NCBI GenBank assembly: GCA_004555425.1
Contig: SFID01000068.1
Span: 1-13,264, forward strand
Length of the DNA: 13,264 nt
Reading direction: 5' to 3'
DNA from: Bacteroidales bacterium
GTDB taxonomy: Bacteria; Bacteroidota; Bacteroidia; Bacteroidales; Bacteroidaceae
Positions 6,683-13,226 of this stretch are shown piece after piece; the stretch's first letter is position 1; each line of letters starts with the position of its first letter. The notes under the pieces are model-generated. The model was not told the origin of the DNA. It ran no database searches and was given only the letters and a program-made list of their open reading frames with translations. A program made the translations under genes and the position numbers.

Positions 6683-7864
6683 CTAGGCTTTGGCGGCGAG
6701 TTTTTCCAGCACCTGCCAAACCTGATACAAGCCACGGGGCACGTGGAAACAGCCTTTCCACTTGCCGCCCTTGAGGGTGAGGAGCACTTCGCCGCGGCGA
6801 TTGAGGTAGCCAAACCATTCGGGATACTCGGGGTCGGCAAAGTGCGACCACACATAGTCGTGGACGCGCTCAAACCAAGCCAGGCATTGCTCGTTGCCCG
6901 TGAGTTGGTAGCCCTTAATCATGGTGATGAGCGTCTCGATGTGCACCCACCAGAGTTTTTGGTCCCATTCGAGTTGCTGGAGGGGATAGCCCTTGCGGTC
7001 CATGAAGTAGAAGATGCCGCCGAACTCCTTGTCCCATCCGTATTCCACCTCGTTGAGGGCAATCTGCACGGCCTTTTCAATGAGGTCTTGGCGACCCAGA
7101 CGCTTGCCCAAGTCCATAATGAACCACATCGCCTCAATGGCGTGGCCAGGATTGAGTTGGCGGCCGTCCATGCAATCTACCAGTTCGTTGTTCGTGCCCA
7201 AATGTTCCACAATCAAGCCAGGGCCAACCTCGGGGCGGTAGAACACATCCATCACCTCGTGGATGCAGGTGTCCATGGTCTGACGCAGGAAAGCGGGGTC
7301 AAGGAGTGGTTCGATTTCAAGGGCCACGTTGCAGAGAATCATGGGCAGGGCAAAACTCTTGAGCGAGCGTGCACCAGGGCTGGCTTTGCTCCATTTTCCC
7401 TTGGGATTGTCCACCTTGGACAGGACAATGTCAAAGGTGCGGCGCGCGATGTCTTCGTATTCCTTATTGCCCGTGGCGAGGGCCAGTTGTCCGAAAGCGA
7501 TGACGGCAAAGGTGTAGGAGAAAATGTTGTAGGGCTCTACGAGGGGATGACCTTCGCGGTCGAGGGCGAAATACCAGTTGAGTTGGCCATCGTGGCCATA
7601 CTTTTTCAGAAATTCTGCGCCCTGAATGGCTGCGTCGAGCCACTCTTGGCGCTGCTCCACCTTATTATACAGCGTAGCGAGCATCCAGACCTCGCGGCCT
7701 TGCAGCCAGATGAATTTGTCGGTGTCGAAGACGGAGCCATCGCGCTCAAGGCAGGTAAAATATCCGCCATACTCGAGGTCCTGCGACTTCTCCAACCAGA
7801 AGGGCATGACCTTGTCCAATAATTCCGCCTTATACTGTGCGGCCAGTTGTTTGAAATCTATCAT
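6683..7864 (-). CDS. nanE: N-acylglucosamine 2-epimerase (RnBP-type, NanE function)
   Basis: Interconverts N-acetylmannosamine and N-acetylglucosamine, the step after NanA. The 393-residue protein has the (alpha/alpha)6-barrel AGE/renin-binding-protein pattern: GGYF (33-36), WLQGREVW (53-60), NPGHAIEAMW with H241, WWVHIE with H308, and GCFHVPRGLY with H374; these histidines match the catalytic region of the family. It is unrelated to the TIM-barrel NanE of E. coli; Bacteroides fragilis is known to use this type beside its lyase. It comes first, followed by nanA on the - strand. A sialic acid transporter and sialidase, usual companions, are not in the window. Related AGE-fold enzymes such as cellobiose 2-epimerase were considered; the nanA neighbour favours this call. 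Confidence 0.93.
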   Translation of the reverse strand: MIDFKQLAAQYKAELLDKVMPFWLEKSQDLEYGGYFTCLERDGSVFDTDKFIWLQGREVWMLATLYNKVEQRQEWLDAAIQGAEFLKKYGHDGQLNWYFALDREGHPLVEPYNIFSYTFAVIAFGQLALATGNKEYEDIARRTFDIVLSKVDNPKGKWSKASPGARSLKSFALPMILCNVALEIEPLLDPAFLRQTMDTCIHEVMDVFYRPEVGPGLIVEHLGTNNELVDCMDGRQLNPGHAIEAMWFIMDLGKRLGRQDLIEKAVQIALNEVEYGWDKEFGGIFYFMDRKGYPLQQLEWDQKLWWVHIETLITMIKGYQLTGNEQCLAWFERVHDYVWSHFADPEYPEWFGYLNRRGEVLLTLKGGKWKGCFHVPRGLYQVWQVLEKLAAKA

Positions 7865-7914
7865 TTTGTTCTTTGTTATTGTTTCCTATTTGCTTTCCCC
7901 TATACCATATATAT

Positions 7915-7949
7915 ATACCACACGCCCGCAAGGTCGGAGCGTGTGGTAT
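7915..7949 (-). terminator. Hairpin between the DUF4301 gene and nanE
   Basis: ATACCACACGC (7915-7925) and GCGTGTGGTAT (7939-7949) are perfect 11-bp complements with a 13-nt loop, 20 bp after the DUF4301 stop. On the - strand the stem is followed by an alternating AT run rather than a clean U-tract, so it may be a weak terminator or a processing hairpin. No TAnnTTTG box was found between it and nanE, so the promoter of nanE-nanA is not visible. Confidence 0.6.
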
Positions 7950-7969
7950 GCTGAGGGGGAGAGTACGAT

Positions 7970-9496
7970 TTACTGATGCTGTTCGCGATAGAGGTCGTTG
8001 ACCGTCTTGACGGGATTGAAGGTGGAAAGGGGCACCTGTACGAAGATGGTGTTCCAATCGCTCATAGCGCCGTTCCAGAGACCGGGTAATTCAAGTGCCT
8101 TGAGTTCCTTGCCGTCCTTACTTTTGTGGGAGATGAATCCCGTGGCGGGGTCAACGTATTGGGGCAGGTTGAAGCGGTTGCCCTTGTAGTCTTTGAGGCC
8201 ACAGACGAGGTCCACGGGGTTGAAGTGCGTGCCCTTTTCGAACATGGCTTTCTTCTCGGGGTCACTCATGTCAATCTGCGAACTTTCCAGAATCTGCAGC
8301 GAAACGGTGCCGTCGGGGTTGTAGGCGAGGAACGGGCCACCGCCAGGTTCGCCCACGTTGCGCACCATGCCACAGACGCGGATGGGGCGGTTGAACTTGC
8401 TGTGCAGGTATTTGGCGAGAGCATCGCCTTCGGCCTCGAAGCCTTCGGGCGCCTTGCAGCAGAGTTTCTTGAGGAGGAACTGCTGCATTTCGATGAGGTC
8501 GGCCTTGGTGTAGTCGCCACTGTCAAGTTTGCGGAGGTAGCCGAAAGCCTGTGCCTGCAACTCCACGAGGATGCCGGCCAGCAGTTTCTTATTGATGAAG
8601 GTTTCCTCCTTGAGGCGGTCGGGCACCACGTTGTCAATATTCTTCACGAAGACCACGTCGGCGTCAATATCGTTGAGGTTTTCAATCAGCGCGCCGTGAC
8701 CACCGGGACGGAACAGCAGGCTGCCATCGGCATTGCGGAAGGGCGTATTGTCGGCATTGGCTGCCACGGTGTCGGTGCTGGGTTTCTGCTCCGAGAAACT
8801 AACTTCGTACTTTACGCCGAACTGCTGCTCGTACTGCGCAGCCTTCTCCTGCACGAGGGCTTCGAAGAGGGGGCGATGCTCGGGCGAAACGGTGAAGTGC
8901 ACGCGCACGGTGCCATTGCCCGACTTGCCATATCCAGCGCCTTCCACGAGGTGCTCTTCGAGGGGCGTGCGAGCGCCGTCTTCGTAGCGGTGGAACTTGA
9001 GGAGGCCCTTGGGCAGGCCGCCATAGTTCAAGCCATCCTTGCCCAACATGGCGGCAGCCACTGCCTTGTATTTGCCTTCGCCGAGCAGGGCATGCACACC
9101 CTTGCCGTGCAACTGCTGGCAGGCTGCGTTGAGGTCCTCAAAGAAGGCTGCGTCGTCAATGCGCTCGAAATATTTCTTCTCGAAATCGGTCTTGGGCTCG
9201 TCGTAGGGAGCATCCACAAAAGCGAAGATGTCCTTGAACATACGGCTGGCGGCACCCGAGGCGGGCACAAACTTCACCACCTGGTGCTGCGCGTCGGCAG
9301 TATATTCATCCCAAGCAGCGATGAAGGCAGTCTCTTCTTCCTTGCGGGGCACGAGGATGCCCTTGCCCACGGAGGCGGCACCATCTAGTTCAAGATAGGG
9401 GAAGCCTTTGGCGAAAGCGGCCAACTGGGCGGCCAGTTTCTCTTCCGAAATGCCCTTCTTCTGCAGGAGGGCTTTGTCTGCTGTTGTCAGATTCAT
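7970..9496 (-). CDS. DUF4301 family protein
   Basis: A 508-residue cytoplasmic protein of a family that I know mainly from Bacteroidetes. Notable motifs are PASGAASRMFK (78-88), GLPKGLLKFHRY (160-171), RPGGHGAL (263-270) and VKNIDN (284-289). The first resembles the GGxGTR(M/L)...K nucleotide-binding motif, and the last two the PGGHG...NxDN region of nucleotide-sugar pyrophosphorylases, so a nucleotidyltransferase-like fold is an inference worth testing; no substrate is known. The ATG at 9494-9496 is chosen, rather than the farther in-frame Met at 9623-9625, because a -7 box at 9551-9558 lies between them and the extra residues do not look like the family. The gene sits upstream of nanE-nanA but is separated from it by a hairpin, so a link to sialic acid is only possible. 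Confidence 0.87.
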   Translation of the reverse strand: MNLTTADKALLQKKGISEEKLAAQLAAFAKGFPYLELDGAASVGKGILVPRKEEETAFIAAWDEYTADAQHQVVKFVPASGAASRMFKDIFAFVDAPYDEPKTDFEKKYFERIDDAAFFEDLNAACQQLHGKGVHALLGEGKYKAVAAAMLGKDGLNYGGLPKGLLKFHRYEDGARTPLEEHLVEGAGYGKSGNGTVRVHFTVSPEHRPLFEALVQEKAAQYEQQFGVKYEVSFSEQKPSTDTVAANADNTPFRNADGSLLFRPGGHGALIENLNDIDADVVFVKNIDNVVPDRLKEETFINKKLLAGILVELQAQAFGYLRKLDSGDYTKADLIEMQQFLLKKLCCKAPEGFEAEGDALAKYLHSKFNRPIRVCGMVRNVGEPGGGPFLAYNPDGTVSLQILESSQIDMSDPEKKAMFEKGTHFNPVDLVCGLKDYKGNRFNLPQYVDPATGFISHKSKDGKELKALELPGLWNGAMSDWNTIFVQVPLSTFNPVKTVNDLYREQHQ

Positions 9497-9550
9497 AGTA
9501 TGGATGTTTTTAGGTTTGATGACAAAAAAACGAAAGGCATATACCCCAAA

Positions 9551-9558
9551 CAAAGGTA
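9551..9558 (-). promoter_or_regulatory. Promoter -7 box for the DUF4301 gene
   Basis: On the - strand this reads TACCTTTG, a good TAnnTTTG -7 box, 54 bp before the ATG. No clear TTTG is seen at the usual upstream distance. Confidence 0.6.
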
Positions 9559-9749
9559 TCTTGCCACGAACACAAGGCATATATTCCCGAAAAACGGACG
9601 TATATCCACGCGCAAATTTACACAATATATCAATACGGCTCTCGGATTGCTAGTTTTTTTTCACATTCGCGAAAAATCGTTGCGGCTGCGCAGTCTGGCG
9701 CGGACGGACAGGGGTAGCCACAGGGGGCGGAGTGGGAAGAAAATATAGT
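9559..9749. other. Non-coding upstream region, no gene seen
   Basis: From the DUF4301 promoter to the inverted repeat at 9750 I see no gene. It has a run of eight or more T at about 9652-9661 and a CG-rich part (about 9680-9735) without a convincing fold. Together with the elements listed to 10221 it forms an intergenic stretch of about 700 bp. Confidence 0.4.
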
Positions 9750-9798
9750 TGAAACTGGTGGAAATCGTTCGTTTTTGGACACATTTCCACCAGTTTCA
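9750..9798. promoter_or_regulatory. Perfect 16-bp inverted repeat
   Basis: TGAAACTGGTGGAAAT (9750-9765) and ATTTCCACCAGTTTCA (9783-9798) are exact reverse complements with a 17-bp spacer. The + side is followed by GGATATTTTTGC, a poor U-tract. It could be an operator, a terminator facing a lost gene, or an RNA stem. It lies 50 bp before the -7-like box of the possible remnant gene at 9878. Confidence 0.7.
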
Positions 9799-9877
9799 GG
9801 ATATTTTTGCGGGCCAGCGGGAGGCGGATTGGAGAAAAATCGTGAACTTTGCAGGCATAAAACCAACCACTTATGCT

Positions 9878-9991
9878 ATGTTGATAGGTAGAGAAAACGA
9901 AAAGGCCGTGATCACTGCGGCAGGCGTCACCGCAAGTTCTGATACGCATAGCATCCAGAGTATGCTGACTATGGATGCCCTGTTCCCATAG
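9878..9991 (+). pseudogene. Possible 5' remnant of an ATPase gene
   Basis: A 37-codon frame starting MLIGRENEKAVI and ending MDALFP. The opening resembles the N-terminus of AAA-type ATP-binding proteins (DUF234/archaeal-ATPase group), which often begin M(L/F)IGRExE and then run into a Walker A loop; no Walker A motif follows here, and the frame stops. A box GAACTTTG (9844-9851), one base off the -7 consensus, lies 26 bp upstream. This could be the leftover start of a lost gene or a chance frame; the match covers only about 12 residues. Confidence 0.3.
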
Positions 9992-9994
9992 GTA

Positions 9995-10170
9995 GGTTCT
10001 ATAAATTAGTTTCAAAGGTTGGTTGGTGTTTCTATTTGGCTTAGATGTCTTTCCGCCTCTCGCACCATAGGTTTTTCATTCAGTCACGTAGCCCGCTACG
10101 CTCCTTCATGGAAAACAAAAAGATACGGCACGATAGCCGCAAATCCATCGCCAGTTAATTTATAGAAACC
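9995..10170. repeat. Short foldback with internal palindrome
   Basis: GGTTCTATAAATTA (9995-10008) is nearly the reverse complement of TAATTTATAGAAACC (10156-10170). Inside is a second imperfect palindrome at 10071-10116 (GTTTTTCAT...ATGGAAAAC) with CGTAGC-CC-GCTACG at its centre (10087-10100). It contains no gene, and may be a small non-autonomous or REP-like element. Confidence 0.5.
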
Positions 10171-10221
10171 ACCTAAAAGAAATAGCAAATCAAATCCATT
10201 CATACAAAAAAAATAAAAGAA

Positions 10222-10389
10222 ATGAAGAAGAAACAGTATCTCGTGCCGCAGATGGCAGTTTTTGAGGTAGCAGCATCGCATCCTCTCGCTGCAAGCGGAG
10301 GAACAGAAACCCTAAAAAAGGGCAGCGTCGAAACCCCAGACCAAGAGAAACCAGTACAAGACAATAACGGCTTCTATTGGGGAGAATAA
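10222..10389 (+). CDS. Small peptide (55 aa), MKKxYLxP type, upstream of a secreted protein
   Basis: Short frame starting MKKKQYLVPQMAVFEV, with LAASGG in the middle and NNGFYWGE at the end. It lies 21 bp before the 557-residue secreted protein gene in the same direction, so they are likely co-transcribed. It shares KK-x-YL-x-P, [YF]E[IV], A-x-S and a terminal YW with the peptide at 4190-4363. It has no signal peptide, but LAASGG looks a little like a double-glycine leader cleavage site; the other copy lacks the GG, so that is weak. The AAAAGAA stretch just before the ATG may help ribosome binding. No promoter box was found upstream. Confidence 0.72.
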   Translation: MKKKQYLVPQMAVFEVAASHPLAASGGTETLKKGSVETPDQEKPVQDNNGFYWGE

Positions 10390-10410
10390 CACAGGCAAAC
10401 AAATCCGACT

Positions 10411-12084
10411 ATGAATAGAAAGCATATAAACAAGCAAATGGCCAGCCTCACGGCATCGGCAACCATGCCGCTTACGGCAAAGTCTTTACGGAAGAAATTC
10501 ATGTTTCTGCTGGGCATCGTCTTCTTGTTTTCGATGAAGAGTAATGCCCAGGAGACTTGGATGAAGATATATAGTGACGATGTGTTAATAGGGACAGTTG
10601 ATGATTGGCACAATGGTTGGAATGGGATAATTAGGGCAAGTCGCAGTATTAAGTTTGAAGTTGATGCCTTTGGAATTGTAGTGGAAGATATTGATCCGAG
10701 CGAATATATGGACGACAAACAGCCAAATTACAGTTATGAGTTCCAATTTAATCGAGGAGGTTACTATAACGTTGAATTTAACCCCAATATTTTCCAGGAT
10801 ATGTGGGAATTCTCTTTTAGCAATCACAAGCATACCTTCTCAGAAATTCCCACAATGCCTACGTGCAATACGATTGGGAGGCCTGTCCAATGTTCCGGCT
10901 GCCAAAGATGGTTTTGGGACATCGGAGGTACGCTTAATGATGAGTGCGCCGCTACCGCCTACAAGCCCGTCTTGGGACATGATTTTTCGGATCAAGAATG
11001 GAATATAGACGTGGTGAAGGGAGGCAAATTCAGAACTTGCACAAGACAAGGCTGCGAACACAAGCAATATTCGTACGATGTAGTGCCGGGAGAGCCCGCA
11101 TTGGAAATTACGCTGAGCGATGGCGCGACACTTACCTACCCGCAGTCGATGCGCCCGGTATATGCTCAGGACGGAACGATGTGGAAAGTAACAGTGGGCG
11201 AAACCACAGCCTGCGAACTGGCTGTAGCACAGGCAACGGGCATATCCACGCAATGGCCGCATAATGTGGCCGACCATCAGTGCGCCGACAAGAGTTGGAC
11301 AAACAGTTGCACGGTGGAAGGTTGCGCGGAAGGGCTCACCAAGCGTTGGATTGACATCAACGGCAATAAGGTGGAAACGAAAGAAACGACTGGTGCCCTT
11401 GTCGTCAATGACCTTACCCTCAACGATGCCGCGGGCTATGTGTGCGAGGCCGACTTCACCGCAGTTTCTGCCAATTATAACCGCAGAATGACCAGCGAAT
11501 GGGGCACGCTTTGCCTGCCGTTTGAAATACAATACGATGCCCAGGCAGCCTATAAGTTCTATCGGCTGAAGGATGTGAAAACGGACGTAATCGTACTGTC
11601 GGAAGTGACGGAGAACATCCCTGCCGGTACGCCGCTGTTGGTGCGTCGCCCTGCCGAAAGCAAAGGCATCTCTTTGCTGGCCACCGATGCAGCTGTCACC
11701 CATACCCCGGCAGTGGGTAGCACCGCAAACGGCTTGTCGCTTGTGGGGCAGTTCGTCGTGTCGGATGCTTTGGCGGCGGACAGTTACATCATCAGCAACA
11801 ATACATTTTGGCGCGTGGGTGATTTGACCGCGGATAAGCAAAACGCTGCCGTCAAGGTGGGGGCTTTCCGTGCCTATCTGCAAGCGGATGCCCAGCAGCC
11901 GGCAAAGATGATGGATTTGTCGGTTGAAGGCGATGACGTCACAGAAATAGTGGAAACCCTCAACGGCCTCACCGGCAGCGAGGCGGCATACTTCGACCTC
12001 AACGGCAAACGGCAGGCGGGCTTGCGGAGAGGCGTGAACATCGTGAAGAGAAACGGCAAGACAATGAAAGTAATCATAAACTAA
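10411..12084 (+). CDS. Secreted Cys-rich protein with type IX-sorting-like tail
   Basis: A 557-residue exported protein. A basic stretch then a hydrophobic segment (residues about 29-46, ending MKSNA before Q47) forms a signal peptide with a long n-region; starting at Met31 would remove the KK, so the first Met is kept. Residues about 139-310 hold three Cys modules, such as GHDFSDQEW...RTCTRQGCEHKQ (189-219) and HNVADHQC...SCTVEGCAEG (284-308), like the repeated GHxW...RxCxxCG modules of bacterial surface proteins. Residues about 360-500 carry EWGTLCLPF and IPAGTPLLV, the same domain as in the 727-residue protein. The end has YFDLNGKRQ...GKTMKVIIN, a sorting-like tail. It likely acts on the cell surface; the target is unknown. 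A BspA-like gene follows by 61 bp. Confidence 0.84.
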   Translation: MNRKHINKQMASLTASATMPLTAKSLRKKFMFLLGIVFLFSMKSNAQETWMKIYSDDVLIGTVDDWHNGWNGIIRASRSIKFEVDAFGIVVEDIDPSEYMDDKQPNYSYEFQFNRGGYYNVEFNPNIFQDMWEFSFSNHKHTFSEIPTMPTCNTIGRPVQCSGCQRWFWDIGGTLNDECAATAYKPVLGHDFSDQEWNIDVVKGGKFRTCTRQGCEHKQYSYDVVPGEPALEITLSDGATLTYPQSMRPVYAQDGTMWKVTVGETTACELAVAQATGISTQWPHNVADHQCADKSWTNSCTVEGCAEGLTKRWIDINGNKVETKETTGALVVNDLTLNDAAGYVCEADFTAVSANYNRRMTSEWGTLCLPFEIQYDAQAAYKFYRLKDVKTDVIVLSEVTENIPAGTPLLVRRPAESKGISLLATDAAVTHTPAVGSTANGLSLVGQFVVSDALAADSYIISNNTFWRVGDLTADKQNAAVKVGAFRAYLQADAQQPAKMMDLSVEGDDVTEIVETLNGLTGSEAAYFDLNGKRQAGLRRGVNIVKRNGKTMKVIIN

Positions 12085-12145
12085 GCGTGGGGTTCAGTAA
12101 AACCTAAAACGCTAGGTAAGAAACTAAAAAACAGAAGAAAATATC

Positions 12146-12862
12146 ATGAAAATACTCACATTGGTGGCATCCCTGCTGGTAGGCATTACCGCCATGCAAG
12201 CCCAGACAGCGTACATATCCGCGATTATCGGTAACGGCAACGACTGGAAGATAGTTAAAAGCATAGAAGTGAACGGCAATCAGGTTGTCTACACGCTCTC
12301 GGACGATAGCCAGGTGAGAGCCGATGCCGTTCATGGCCAACCAAGCGCGCTGCCCGTCATCCACGATGCACTCTATTGCGTGCCTGGGACAGTAACAGAT
12401 ATTCTATTGCAGGAAGTCAACAAAACCACCGCACTGGTTCTGTGTGGAGCGGTAAACCGGGATGACATTCGTAATTTTAATAAATACTATTTGCCTCAAA
12501 TCAAGTCAGCCGACTTCAGCCGTTTGGACATGTCGGCGGTTACATCCGTACATTCATTGTTTTTTAGGTGTGCGGCCCTCAAAAGGGTAGACTTTGGCGG
12601 TAAGATAGGTAGTCAAGTTACTATTCTTTTTCAATTGTTTTGTAACTGCACAAGTCTCGAAGAAGTAGATTTCAGTGGGTGCGATTTGTCAGGAGTAACC
12701 GAATACACCAATTGCTTTTTAAATTGTTCAAATCTGCGAACCATAAAGGCCGTTGGCTGTAATGACAAGACTGTGGAAGTATTGCGGAATGCGTTGAGTA
12801 AGGTTGATTTGAATGGAGTCGTTATCGTAACGTCCGAACCCACACCCACCACTGCGCGATAG
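12146..12862 (+). CDS. Secreted BspA/DUF285-like leucine-rich protein
   Basis: A 238-residue exported protein. Signal peptide residues are about 1-19 (MKILTLVASLLVGITAMQA before Q20). The middle part (about 95-205) has repeats of the form SLFFRCAALKRVDFGG, LFCNCTSLEEVDFSGCDLSGV and CFLNCSNLRTIKAVGC, each about 22-26 residues, matching BspA-type or DUF285 leucine-rich repeats of surface proteins that often bind host molecules. Many cysteines (142, 166, 168, 179, 190, 194, 205) lie in the repeats. Unlike its neighbours it has no sorting-like C-terminal tail, ending in SEPTPTTAR, so its anchoring or release differs. It is last in the + strand unit; the 61-bp gap has a weak ACCTA/TAGGT stem but no promoter box. 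Confidence 0.78.
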   Translation: MKILTLVASLLVGITAMQAQTAYISAIIGNGNDWKIVKSIEVNGNQVVYTLSDDSQVRADAVHGQPSALPVIHDALYCVPGTVTDILLQEVNKTTALVLCGAVNRDDIRNFNKYYLPQIKSADFSRLDMSAVTSVHSLFFRCAALKRVDFGGKIGSQVTILFQLFCNCTSLEEVDFSGCDLSGVTEYTNCFLNCSNLRTIKAVGCNDKTVEVLRNALSKVDLNGVVIVTSEPTPTTAR

Positions 12863-12970
12863 ATGCGATTATCCTTCACAGCGCTTTATTTTTATTAGTT
12901 TGCGATGCGACTATTTCCATCATAATATAGCGCGCGAGCCAGGGCGCAACAGCATCTACCCACCTGCAAC
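12863..12970. other. Intergenic DNA, no gene seen
   Basis: Between the BspA-like gene and the right repeat arm there is no convincing gene, and no stem followed by a U-tract was found, so the end of the last transcript is not visible. The whole stretch 12863-13264 lacks a gene. Confidence 0.4.
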
Positions 12971-13023
12971 GCGCGCCTCGTAATATAACACATCGCCAAC
13001 TCCCGCTTGTGCAAAACTCGTCT

Positions 13024-13057
13024 TTTAACATTTCATGGATTGTTGCGAAATGTTAAA
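13024..13057. promoter_or_regulatory. Operator-like palindrome upstream of the right promoter
   Basis: TTTAACATTTC (13024-13034) and GAAATGTTAAA (13047-13057) are perfect reverse complements with a 12-bp spacer, 4 bp before the -33 box. The arrangement equals that at 44-77. Confidence 0.55.
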
Positions 13058-13061
13058 GCGA

Positions 13062-13093
13062 TTTGCATTTTGGCGGAAAATGTATTATCTTTG
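13062..13093 (+). promoter_or_regulatory. Rightward Bacteroidetes promoter in right arm
   Basis: TTTG (13062-13065), a 20-bp spacer, and TATCTTTG (13086-13093). A start near 13100 would place a strong stem-loop and U-run immediately after the start. Confidence 0.8.
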
Positions 13094-13099
13094 TACTAG

Positions 13100-13145
13100 C
13101 GAAGAGGAGAGAGCCCGAAACACGGGGTTCTTTCCTCTTTTTTTG
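13100..13145 (+). ncRNA. Candidate ~45-nt RNA or attenuator leader
   Basis: Transcription from the promoter at 13062-13093 would begin near 13100 and soon meet the terminator at 13103-13144, giving a short RNA of about 45 nt. It may be a regulated attenuator for a gene right of the window or a small RNA in its own right. There is no in-frame peptide inside. Inferred only from promoter and terminator spacing. Confidence 0.4.
13103..13144 (+). terminator. Intrinsic terminator right after the right-arm promoter
   Basis: GAGGAGAGAGCCC pairs with GGGGTTCTTTCCTC (13 pairs including two G-T) around a loop of about 8 nt, followed by seven T. This is a strong terminator or attenuator placed only tens of bases after the promoter. 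Confidence 0.8.
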
Positions 13146-13182
13146 CCCCATATAAAGGAAGAAAAACATCGGAAGTTGGAAA

Positions 13183-13226
13183 TTCTAGATGCTTTTGCGG
13201 ATTTTCTAAATGCTTTTGCGGAAATT
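13183..13226. repeat. Two 21-bp direct repeats
   Basis: TTCTAGATGCTTTTGCGGAT (from 13183) and TTCTAAATGCTTTTGCGGAA (from 13204) are adjacent direct copies with a 21-bp period. It may be a regulatory or slippage repeat; no frame here is convincingly coding. Confidence 0.6.

Larger units (their letters stand above)
12971..13100. repeat. Right arm of the 130-bp terminal inverted repeat
   Basis: Reverse complement of 1-130, as described there. It is complete on its outer edge (GTACTAGC at 13093-13100) and continues into the terminator-bearing sequence at 13101. Confidence 0.9.

Noticed and set aside
6557..7822. 421-codon + strand frame opposite nanE
   Set aside because: Shadow of nanE, whose catalytic motifs are intact on the other strand.
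5565..7915. Shared 15-mer TATACCATATATATA at 5565-5579 and 7901-7915
   Set aside because: Low-complexity AT sequence that can recur by chance; no further similarity around it.
8126..9388. 420-codon + strand frame opposite the DUF4301 gene
   Set aside because: Antisense shadow; no start signal or recognisable motif, while the - strand product fits a known family.
10840..11883. 347-codon - strand frame opposite the secreted Cys-rich protein
   Set aside because: The + strand product has a signal peptide and sorting-like tail, so this is a shadow.
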